NCBI GenBank assembly: GCA_020639295.1
Contig: JACKGY010000008.1
Location: 1-64,000, forward strand
Direction of reading: 5' to 3'
Length of the DNA: 64,000 nt
From: Planctomycetota bacterium
GTDB taxonomy: Bacteria > Planctomycetota > GCA-002687715 > DRQF01
The notes beneath the pieces were generated by a model. The model had not been told where the DNA came from. It saw only the letters and a program-made list of their open reading frames with translations, and ran no database searches. Shown here piece by piece: positions 1 through 7,185 of the stretch (position 1 is its first letter; each line of letters begins with the position of its first letter). The position numbers were made by a program, and so were the translations under genes.

Positions 1-2268
1 AGGCCCGTGGCGGAGGCCCCGGGTGCCGGCGGCGCAGGGCGGAACACCGGCCGAAGGATCGGCGACGCTGATCCGGAAGTCGGCGAGGCCGGCCGCGACG
101 ACGCGGCCGGTCGGCGCCGGCTCGGAGGCCGCGAAGCGCACCCGGAAGTTGCTGGTCAGGTTGACGTAGTCGCTGACCCGGAACGAACGCGACAGCCAGG
201 CATAGGCGTTGCCGTTGTAGGTCTCGACCGCGGTCCAGCTGCTGCCGCCGTTGTCGCTGAAGAAGACCTGGAAGACGTCCGAGTTCGGGCTGCTGCCGAA
301 GTCGTTGGTGTACCAGAACTGGTAGCCGACGTGAGGATCGGCGTAGCCGCTCAGGTCGAAGACCGGCGAGATCAGGTAGGTGGTGCCGCCGTCGACGTCG
401 GTGTTGCCGGCGCCGTTCTCGGTCACGTAGCAGAAACCGGAGCCGTCGGCGTCCGAAACCGGGTCACCGCGGCCACCGCCGCCGTTCGGGACGGCGCGTT
501 CCCAGGCCCCCGCGGTGAGGGCCGCGTCGTTGCTCACGGTCCAGCCGGCTCCGGTCTGGAAGTCCTCCACCACCACGTCGATCATGGCCGAGGCGTCGGC
601 CGTGGCGTGGAAGGTCTGGGCCGGAGCACCGGCCGGCGCGAACATGTTCGCGCCGCCGCCGAGCGGGCTCATCTGGAGGTACCAGTCGATGCCGGCACCG
701 ACCGGGAGCGGCGGCAGGTTGGCGAGCCAGACGTCCGAACCCAGGTAGACCATCGGGATCGACGAATAGGCGCCGCCGTTCACCGAGACCCGCAGGATGC
801 CGCCGGCCGGATCGGGGCTGCCGAGGCCGTTGGTCGTGACCACGCGGACCGGATGCCGGTAGTCGGGCACGACGGTCGCGGGCGTGCCTTCCGGGAGGGC
901 GATGGAGAAGGACGGCGGCACGTAGGCCTGGAGCTGGATGTCGAGCTCGTAGGCCTGGATCGTGTTGCTGCTGTCCGGGGTGACGCGGATGTAGTAATTC
1001 CCCGGCGTCGCCAGGGCGAGACCGAAGATCTGCTCGCTCTGGCCGAGACCGGTGAGATTGGCGCTGGCCAGGACGGTGCTGCCGTTGCCGTCGATGACCG
1101 CGAGGCTCAGGTCGGACTGGTTGAGCGCGTTGTAGTTCGTCCCGGTATCGCAGGCGCTGGTCTGGGTGCCCTGCAGATAGCTGCTGCCGACCGGCCGCAG
1201 GGTGACCGTGAGGTCGTGGGCCGCCGCGGTGGTGAACCGGTAGTAGTCGGTGTCGCCGTTGTCGTCGGTGCTCATCAGGTCGAAGCTGTGCAGCCCGTTG
1301 CCGAGGGCGCCCAGGTCGGCGGCCGCGGCGGAGCTGTCGTTCGGCTCGTAGATGTCACCGTAGTGGCGCTGGCCGTTGAGGATGTCGTCCTCCTGCGGGC
1401 CGAGGAAGTTGGTGGCGGCGTAGGGCTCCATGAGCTTGGTCTGCGCAACCGGGCAGACGTGGAGCATGCCGAGACCGTGGCCGTGCTCGTGGGAGATGAC
1501 GTTGCGGAGACGCCGCGAGTTGTTGGTCGTGGTGGCGTAGAAGCTGTCGTTGGCCTCGAGCACCATGTCGCCGTTGTTCGGGAAGAAGTTGTAGGCGAGG
1601 ATGCCGCTGTTGCCGTCGATCGCCTTGGCGCCGATGCGCACGTCACCACGCACGCCGATGGCGCCCGCGTTCGAGAACATGACCGAGCCGTCGTCGTTCG
1701 GCTCGTAGACGTAGCTCACGCCGGTGAGATCGCTCCAGCGCTGGAACTCGTCGTGGAAGATCTGCTGCCAGACCGCGGGGCTGCCGTAGAGGCCGTTCAG
1801 CCACGAGAACAGGCTGCTGGTGCCCGAGCCCTCGCCGACGCCGTCGGGAATCGTGGTGCCGTCCGGCACGAAGCTGTAGCGCAGCGTGACCGGCTCGCCC
1901 TGGGCGGTGCTGCCCGTGATCATGCTGCCCGAGCTCCAGCGGCCGGTCTGCTGGAACTCCTGGCCGGTGCTGAGACCCAGGGTGATCGCCGCGTTGAAGG
2001 CGTCGATCGTCGCCTGGTTGCCGGCGGCGCCGTCCCAGCAGGCGGCCACCACCGGCCGCTGGGCCTTGACGTTGGTCTCGACGATGTGCGCCAGGATCTT
2101 CCGGTGCACGGCCTGCATCTCGCCGAAGTCCTCGCGCGAAACGACGTCCTTGACCTTCTCGTACTCGGCGTCGAGATCGGACCCGCGGGTCCACCTCGTT
2201 CCGACACCGACGGCGATCGCGACCACGCACAGGGTGGCGACGGCGGCGACACGGAAGCTTGAGCGCAT
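1..2268 (-). CDS. Secreted matrixin-like zinc metallopeptidase, C-terminus beyond window edge
   Basis: The frame is open from an ATG at 2268 to the first base of the window, giving 756 residues with no stop, so the C-terminus is missing. A hydrophobic N-terminal segment (about residues 5-22) looks like a signal peptide or anchor. The zinc site HEHGHGLGMLH, of the form HExxHxxGxxH, starts near residue 260, as in M10/M12-type metzincins. A peptidase C-terminal (PPC-like) beta domain and a jelly-roll-like segment (FQTGAGWTVSND) follow. The protein aligns end to end with the gene at 2501-5191, including AACWD/AACWE, WQQIFHDEFQRW, NVISHE and SSYLQG/SSYLEG, so the two are tandem paralogues. GGAG sits 7 bases before the ATG. 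The substrate is unknown; extracellular protein degradation is inferred. Confidence 0.85.
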   Translation of the reverse strand, partial: MRSSFRVAAVATLCVVAIAVGVGTRWTRGSDLDAEYEKVKDVVSREDFGEMQAVHRKILAHIVETNVKAQRPVVAACWDGAAGNQATIDAFNAAITLGLSTGQEFQQTGRWSSGSMITGSTAQGEPVTLRYSFVPDGTTIPDGVGEGSGTSSLFSWLNGLYGSPAVWQQIFHDEFQRWSDLTGVSYVYEPNDDGSVMFSNAGAIGVRGDVRIGAKAIDGNSGILAYNFFPNNGDMVLEANDSFYATTTNNSRRLRNVISHEHGHGLGMLHVCPVAQTKLMEPYAATNFLGPQEDDILNGQRHYGDIYEPNDSSAAAADLGALGNGLHSFDLMSTDDNGDTDYYRFTTAAAHDLTVTLRPVGSSYLQGTQTSACDTGTNYNALNQSDLSLAVIDGNGSTVLASANLTGLGQSEQIFGLALATPGNYYIRVTPDSSNTIQAYELDIQLQAYVPPSFSIALPEGTPATVVPDYRHPVRVVTTNGLGSPDPAGGILRVSVNGGAYSSIPMVYLGSDVWLANLPPLPVGAGIDWYLQMSPLGGGANMFAPAGAPAQTFHATADASAMIDVVVEDFQTGAGWTVSNDAALTAGAWERAVPNGGGGRGDPVSDADGSGFCYVTENGAGNTDVDGGTTYLISPVFDLSGYADPHVGYQFWYTNDFGSSPNSDVFQVFFSDNGGSSWTAVETYNGNAYAWLSRSFRVSDYVNLTSNFRVRFAASEPAPTGRVVAAGLADFRISVADPSAGVPPCAAGTRGLRHGP

Positions 2269-2359
2269 CCTCTTCTCCAGATTCGTGATTTCGTGACTCG
2301 AACGGCAAGCGTCCGGGAGGGGCTCGGCGCAGCCTGCCTCCCGGTCGGGTGACTCGGGA

Positions 2360-2389
2360 ATTATGGGGATTTCGGAGGGACTTCGGCAA
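2360..2389 (-). promoter_or_regulatory. Probable sigma70-type promoter of the first metallopeptidase
   Basis: Read on the minus strand there is TTGCCG, an 18-base spacer and CATAAT, preceded by a run of eight T that could act as an AT-rich upstream element. The predicted start lies near 2353, about 85 bases before the ATG at 2268. The AT-rich patch is conspicuous in this GC-rich DNA. Confidence 0.5.
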
Positions 2390-2436
2390 AAAAAATGACT
2401 TCGCCGACCGAAACCCGGATCTCGAAGCGAGACCGA

Positions 2437-2469
2437 GAAGGCCCGGGCGGCCGCGCCTCCCGGGCCTTC
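2437..2469 (-). terminator. Hairpin downstream of the second metallopeptidase
   Basis: GAAGGCCCGGG at 2437-2447 pairs perfectly with CCCGGGCCTTC at 2459-2469 (11 base pairs, 11-base loop), 31 bases after the stop at 2501. There is no long U-tract right after the stem on the minus strand, so it may terminate weakly or protect the 3' end. Confidence 0.5.
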
Positions 2470-2500
2470 GGACCCTTCCGGGGTCTCACCACCTCGATCC

Positions 2501-5191
2501 TCACTGGACCTTCAGGATCACCATGTTGCTGACCCTGAGGTAGGGCCCTTCCGAGATGATGGTCTGGATCGCGGCCTCGATCGGGAAGGGAATGCCGGCG
2601 TTGAACGCGAACCAGGGCGTCGGCGTGCCCGAGGCGAGGGGTGGATTCCCCGGGACGGTGCCGGGGTAGGTCCAGGCCACGGTGGCCAGGGAGGGATTCG
2701 CGGGATCGAGGGGGCTGGGGACGAAGCACATCGAGCCGGCCGTGGGCGTCACCTCGATGACCTCGGCCGGTCCCGGGCGGCCGATGCGGGCGAACATGGC
2801 GTAGCCGGCGCCACCGTAGCCGGGAGGATTGGAGAGGATCGAGGTGTAGCCGGTGCCCACCGGCACCACGACGGTCCGCGTCGGGCCGCCGGCGCTGCCA
2901 TTGATGCCGAAGATGTCGACCGGCGCCCCGTTCAGGATCCCCATCGAGCCGGCCGCGCAGGGCGCCAGCGTCATCGAGGTATCGCAGACCGAGACGTGGA
3001 AGTCGTCGAGCGCCGCCTCCACCGTGCTGTCGCTGGTGGCCGAGTCCGAGGTCCTGAGCCGGAACTTGAAGTTGGTGGTCAGGGCCACGTGGTCGGCGAT
3101 CCGGTAGGCCCGTCGGACCCAGCCACCGGTCGAGTTCGCGATGGTCTCCACCAGGGTCCAGCTGGTGCCGCCGTTCGAGCTGAGGAAGACCTCCAGGGGA
3201 TCCTCGCCGGGATTCGGGCCGCCGTCGTTCGAGAACCAGACCGCGAAACGCACGATGGGATCGACCTGGCCGCTGAGGTCGATGTTGGGCGAGATCAGGC
3301 GGACCGTGCCGCCATCGACGTCCTCCTGCAGGCCGTTGCCGGTCAGGAAGCAGGTCCCGGAGCCATCGTAGTCGCTGGCCGGGCCGCCGTTCGCAGGTCC
3401 CGGGAAGACGCGCATGAACCTGCCGGCGGTGACGTTGGCACCGATCGGGTTCTGCCAGCCCAGGTCGTTGGTGAAGTCGTCGGCGAAGACGTCGACCAGG
3501 GGGACGTCGTCGGCGACCGCGTGGGCGTAGGGATCCGACGCGCCGCTCGGTGGATAGCGTTCCGGCGCGCCGCCGCCGAGCGGCGCGATCTCGAGATACC
3601 AGTCGATCTTCGAGTAGCAGGACGCCGCGGGCAGCTTCGCCCACCAGACGCCACCGCCGAGATCGACCATCGGCCGCGACAGGAAGGGCCCGCCGTCGAC
3701 ACTCGCGAAGGAGACCGCCGTCATCGGGTCCGGCGCGCCCACTATGTTCGTGGTGACGACCCGGACCGGGGTCTCGTACTCCGGAACGAGGCTCGTGGGG
3801 TCGCCCTCGGGAATGGCGATCGAGAACGCCGCGGGGACGAAGGTCTGGAGGTCGAGGTCGAGTTCGTAGCGCTGGATGGTGTCGTTCGCCCCGGTCGGCG
3901 CCACCTTCAGGTAGTAGACTCCCGGGTTGAACAGGTCGATGCCCAGGATCTGCTCGTTCTGCCCGATGCCGGCAGCCGCGGCGGCGCCGAGCTGGGTGAT
4001 GCCGTTGGCCGCGTAGAGCGTGATCTCGAGATCCTGCTGCAGGAGGGCGCTGAACAGGACTCCGGTATCGCAGGCCGAGGTCTGCGGGCCCTCGAGGTAG
4101 CTGCTGCCGATCGGCCGCAGGGTCAGGTCGAGGGTCTTCGGCGCGGTGATGTCGAACTTGTACCAGTCGACGTCGCCGTCGTCGTCGATCGACATGTCGA
4201 CGAAGCCGTGAAGCCCGTTGCCGAGCGTGCCGAGATCGGCGGCGGTCCCGAGGTTGTCGTTCGACTCGTAGGGGTCACCGTAGTGGCGCTGCCCGTTGAG
4301 AACGTCGTCCTCCTGACCCCCGAGGAAGGCGGTGTTGATGTAGGGCTCCATGATCTTGGTGCCGTCCGCAGGGCAGACGTGGGCCATGCCGATCGAATGT
4401 CCCAGCTCGTGACTGATCACGTTGCGCAGGCGCCGCGACGAATTCGAGGTCGTGTTGTACCAGGTGTCCTGGGACTCGAAGACCATGTCGCCGGCATTCG
4501 GGTAGTAGGCGTAGGCCAGGATGCTCGAGTTGCCGTCGATGTAGCCGGCGCTGATCCGGATGTCGCCACGGACTCCGGCGACGCCGTCCAACGACAGCAG
4601 GGCGGCGCCGTCGTCGTTGGGCTCGTAGACGAAGTTGATGCCGGTGCGATCGGCCCAGCGCTGGAACTCGTCGTGGAAGATCTGCTGCCAGACCGCGGGG
4701 CTGCCATAGAGGTTGTTCAGCCAGGCGAAGAGGTCGCTCGAACGGCTCGGCGCCGAGTAGGCGGCCGGGATGGTGGTGCCGTCCGGGACGAAGGAGTAGG
4801 TCAGGGTCACCGGATCGCCCTGCGCCACGCTGCTGGGCACCAGTGCGCCCGTCGTCCAGCGGCCCGCCTGCTGGAACTCGGGGCCGTTCGCGCCGCCATA
4901 GGTCATCGCCGCGTTGAAGGCGTCGATCTGGGCCTGGTTGCCGGCGCTGTTCTCCCAGCAAGCGGCCATGACCGGACGTCCGGCGGCGAGGTTCGCGCGC
5001 ATGATGCCGACCAGGAAGCTGCGATGCTCGGCCGACATCGACTCCCAGACCTCGGCGCTCACCACCTCGCGGGCCAGCTCCCAGTCGGCGTCGCGCGGAG
5101 CCGCGGTCCGGCTGGCGACGCGGCCCAGAACGAGGACGAGGGCGGCCAGCAACAGGACGAGGACGATACGGGGGCGGAGATGCCTGCGCAT
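2501..5191 (-). CDS. Secreted matrixin-like metallopeptidase with a shared C-terminal domain
   Basis: The protein has 896 residues. The ATG at 5191 was chosen because it follows a GGAAGGA sequence and opens directly into a signal-type segment (MRRHLRPRIVLVLLLAALVL); the frame is open a further 69 codons upstream but that stretch is low-complexity. The zinc-binding site HELGHSIGMAH starts at residue 261 (H261, E262, H265, H271). It is followed by a PPC-like beta domain (about 380-510), an Ig-like region, and a jelly-roll-like region near DFTNDLGWQNP (about 640-790). The last 110 or so residues (PVDIFGINGSAGG to RVSNMVILKVQ) match the C-terminus of the beta-helix protein at 37489-39306, so this is a separate mobile domain, possibly for sorting or attachment. 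The protein is paralogous to its downstream neighbour at 1-2268. Confidence 0.85.
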   Translation of the reverse strand: MRRHLRPRIVLVLLLAALVLVLGRVASRTAAPRDADWELAREVVSAEVWESMSAEHRSFLVGIMRANLAAGRPVMAACWENSAGNQAQIDAFNAAMTYGGANGPEFQQAGRWTTGALVPSSVAQGDPVTLTYSFVPDGTTIPAAYSAPSRSSDLFAWLNNLYGSPAVWQQIFHDEFQRWADRTGINFVYEPNDDGAALLSLDGVAGVRGDIRISAGYIDGNSSILAYAYYPNAGDMVFESQDTWYNTTSNSSRRLRNVISHELGHSIGMAHVCPADGTKIMEPYINTAFLGGQEDDVLNGQRHYGDPYESNDNLGTAADLGTLGNGLHGFVDMSIDDDGDVDWYKFDITAPKTLDLTLRPIGSSYLEGPQTSACDTGVLFSALLQQDLEITLYAANGITQLGAAAAAGIGQNEQILGIDLFNPGVYYLKVAPTGANDTIQRYELDLDLQTFVPAAFSIAIPEGDPTSLVPEYETPVRVVTTNIVGAPDPMTAVSFASVDGGPFLSRPMVDLGGGVWWAKLPAASCYSKIDWYLEIAPLGGGAPERYPPSGASDPYAHAVADDVPLVDVFADDFTNDLGWQNPIGANVTAGRFMRVFPGPANGGPASDYDGSGTCFLTGNGLQEDVDGGTVRLISPNIDLSGQVDPIVRFAVWFSNDGGPNPGEDPLEVFLSSNGGTSWTLVETIANSTGGWVRRAYRIADHVALTTNFKFRLRTSDSATSDSTVEAALDDFHVSVCDTSMTLAPCAAGSMGILNGAPVDIFGINGSAGGPTRTVVVPVGTGYTSILSNPPGYGGAGYAMFARIGRPGPAEVIEVTPTAGSMCFVPSPLDPANPSLATVAWTYPGTVPGNPPLASGTPTPWFAFNAGIPFPIEAAIQTIISEGPYLRVSNMVILKVQ

Positions 5192-5394
5192 GGGGGGGTC
5201 CTTCCTCTTTCCGATGGACGGCAAACGAAAGCCGGCGGCCCTCGAACGGGATGCCGGCGGCGACGGGGCCGAGCCTACACGGCCGCCCGACCGACTGCAC
5301 GCGTCCTTTCCGGATTCCGGGACCGCGGTCCGCTCGGCGCCCCGGGGGCGCCCATCCGGGGTCCCGCTTGCCGGAGCCCGGTGGCCGGCGTCGG

Positions 5395-7026
5395 TCAATC
5401 GAGGCTGTAGCTGGCCAGACCGCCGCCGGTGGCACGGGCCGCCTCGTGCCGCCGTCGCTCGGCCAGCACGAAGTCCGAATGAACCGCCATGACGTGGCTG
5501 TAGCGCAGGCTGTAGTGCGGCAGACCGCGACGAAGGAAGTCCTCCGACAGCACGCGATCCCGTTCCTGGACCGTGTCCTTCACCTCGTCCCAGGCGGCGC
5601 GATCGAGGGCCATGAGTTCGGCCGCGAGATCACGATAGATCGCCGCGGTCGGCCAGTCGGTCTCGGCGTTCACCCACCAGTGGAAGCACTTGCCCAGCTT
5701 CTCCAGCAGGAGGTCGTGGTCCGCTCCGAAGCGCAGGCAGGAACCGTCGAAGTAGTTGCCCAGCCGCCCCATCTTCGACTCGTCGATGAGGCCGGCGTCG
5801 TGGGCGATGCGATGACCGGCGGTCCCCGGGAAGGGAAAGAAGATGGCCCAGCGGAAGCGCCCCATGCGGACGCGGGCGCAGAGCCGGATGGTCTCCTGGA
5901 TCTGGTCCCAGGTCTCGAAGGGCAGGCCGAACATCACGAAGGCCGAGCTGTGCAGACCGTGGCGGTGGGCCGCGGCGAAGGACTCGGCGATCTTGTCGTT
6001 GGTCATGGTGCGCCAGAGCACCTGGCGCCGGATCTCGTCACTGCCGCTCTCGAGACCATACTTGACGATCATGCAGCCGGCGCGGGCCAGCTGCGCCGCC
6101 ATCTCCTCGTCGAACTTCTGCACGTGGGCGTTCACCACGAAGGGCAGATCGATCCCCGACTCGACGTAGGCCGCGCAGAAGGCCTCGACGTAGCCCCGGT
6201 TGAGGGTGAAGAGATCGTCGTCGAAGATCAGGGTGTCGAGATGCGGATGGCGCGCCTTGAGCTCGCGGATCTCGGCGATGATCCGCTCGATCGGGTAGTG
6301 CCGCAGGTAGTCCTTGCCCTTCGCGGCGCCCCCGTCGTCGAGATAGCGGTCGACGATCTCCTTGTTGAAGCAGTAGGTGCACTTGTAGGGGCAGCCTCTC
6401 GAGGTGAGCATCCCCATCCAGCCCTTGCGCACCCGGATGATGTGGTCGAGGTCGAAGAGGTCGTAGTTCTTCGCCGGCATCGTCTCGAGGTCCGGGAAGG
6501 GCCCCACGGGATTGACGATGTCGACCCCGGCCCCGGCCGCGGGCCGGTGCTCGGGCGCGATGCGGGCGAGCACCCGCGCGACCCGCGCCGCGGGGATGCG
6601 CATGTTGGGCACGCTGGTGAGGTCCTCGCCCCGCGCCAGCCGTTCCACCAGCTCGAGGAGCGCGAACTCGCCCTCCCCCACGCAGACGAAGTCGAAGTCG
6701 GCGTCCGCGGTGACCTCCTCGGGCACCATCGTGCAGTGGACGCCGCCGACCACGGTGGGCAGGTCGAATTCGGCGGCGATGCCCGCCGCCACCTCGCGGC
6801 ACCAGGCGTACTGCTGGCTCATCGCCGAGAAGCCGATGAGGTCGGGCCGGAACTCGCGGACCAGGTCGTTGATCTCCGCCTGCTCGGGGATCGGCCACAG
6901 GGCGTCGCAGACGTGGAGGAGCCGGGTCCGATGCCCGGCATGCTCGAGCACGCCGCTGATCGCGGCGAGCCCGTGGTTGATGCCCGGCGGACAGTCGATG
7001 CTCGGATAGATCAGCAGAACGCGCAT
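5395..7026 (-). CDS. B12-binding-type radical SAM protein
   Basis: The protein has 543 residues and starts at an ATG at 7026 preceded by GGGAAGGGGG. The N-terminal 150 or so residues form a Rossmann-like domain of the cobalamin-binding type (MRVLLIYPS at the start, VVGGVHCTMVPEE later), without an obvious DxHxxG cobalamin ligand. The radical SAM cluster motif GCPYKCTYCF gives C212, C216 and C219 (CxxxCxxC). The core continues through LIFDDDLFTLN, ESGSDEIRRQ and VMFGLPFET, as in the Elp3/MiaB/BchE-type superfamily. The C-terminal 150 residues are helical and unassigned. The reaction is not identifiable; related proteins act in methylation, ring formation or lipid and glycan modification. It stands alone, with its own promoter at 7065-7093. 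Confidence 0.85.
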   Translation of the reverse strand: MRVLLIYPSIDCPPGINHGLAAISGVLEHAGHRTRLLHVCDALWPIPEQAEINDLVREFRPDLIGFSAMSQQYAWCREVAAGIAAEFDLPTVVGGVHCTMVPEEVTADADFDFVCVGEGEFALLELVERLARGEDLTSVPNMRIPAARVARVLARIAPEHRPAAGAGVDIVNPVGPFPDLETMPAKNYDLFDLDHIIRVRKGWMGMLTSRGCPYKCTYCFNKEIVDRYLDDGGAAKGKDYLRHYPIERIIAEIRELKARHPHLDTLIFDDDLFTLNRGYVEAFCAAYVESGIDLPFVVNAHVQKFDEEMAAQLARAGCMIVKYGLESGSDEIRRQVLWRTMTNDKIAESFAAAHRHGLHSSAFVMFGLPFETWDQIQETIRLCARVRMGRFRWAIFFPFPGTAGHRIAHDAGLIDESKMGRLGNYFDGSCLRFGADHDLLLEKLGKCFHWWVNAETDWPTAAIYRDLAAELMALDRAAWDEVKDTVQERDRVLSEDFLRRGLPHYSLRYSHVMAVHSDFVLAERRRHEAARATGGGLASYSLD

Positions 7027-7064
7027 CGATCCCCCTTCCCGGCCCGGCCGGTGGCCGTTCGCTG

Positions 7065-7093
7065 GTTGTAGTCCCGGATCGGACGAGGGACAA
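7065..7093 (-). promoter_or_regulatory. Promoter of the B12-type radical SAM gene
   Basis: Minus-strand TTGTCC (7088-7093) and TACAAC (7065-7070) are separated by 17 bases. The predicted start is about 30 bases before the ATG at 7026. It is divergent from the C25 peptidase promoter. Confidence 0.55.
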
Positions 7094-7133
7094 GCGCCCG
7101 CGCGCGCCGCCCCGGAAGGGCGCCGCGGCGGCG

Positions 7134-7163
7134 TTTACGGCCGGCCTCCGCCGGCGCTATACT
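7134..7163 (+). promoter_or_regulatory. Promoter of the C25 peptidase gene
   Basis: TTTACG at 7134-7139 and TATACT at 7158-7163 are separated by 18 bases. The -10 ends 22 bases before the ATG at 7186, predicting a very short leader that still holds a GAAGG sequence. Confidence 0.55.
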
Positions 7164-7185
7164 GCGACCCCCTGGCCCTGAAGGC

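Noticed and set aside
7..2262. Plus-strand open frame of 751 codons opposite the first metallopeptidase
   Set aside because: It is the antisense frame of a gene with a clear zinc site and paralogue; its translation is Val/Gly/Arg-rich without domains. The same holds for the long antisense frames at 2996-5410, 10253-12676, 25039-27885 and 57597-59909.
5192..5398. Upstream start at 5398 for the second metallopeptidase
   Set aside because: It would put 69 low-complexity residues before the signal peptide and overlap the radical SAM gene; the ATG at 5191 has a good ribosome site.
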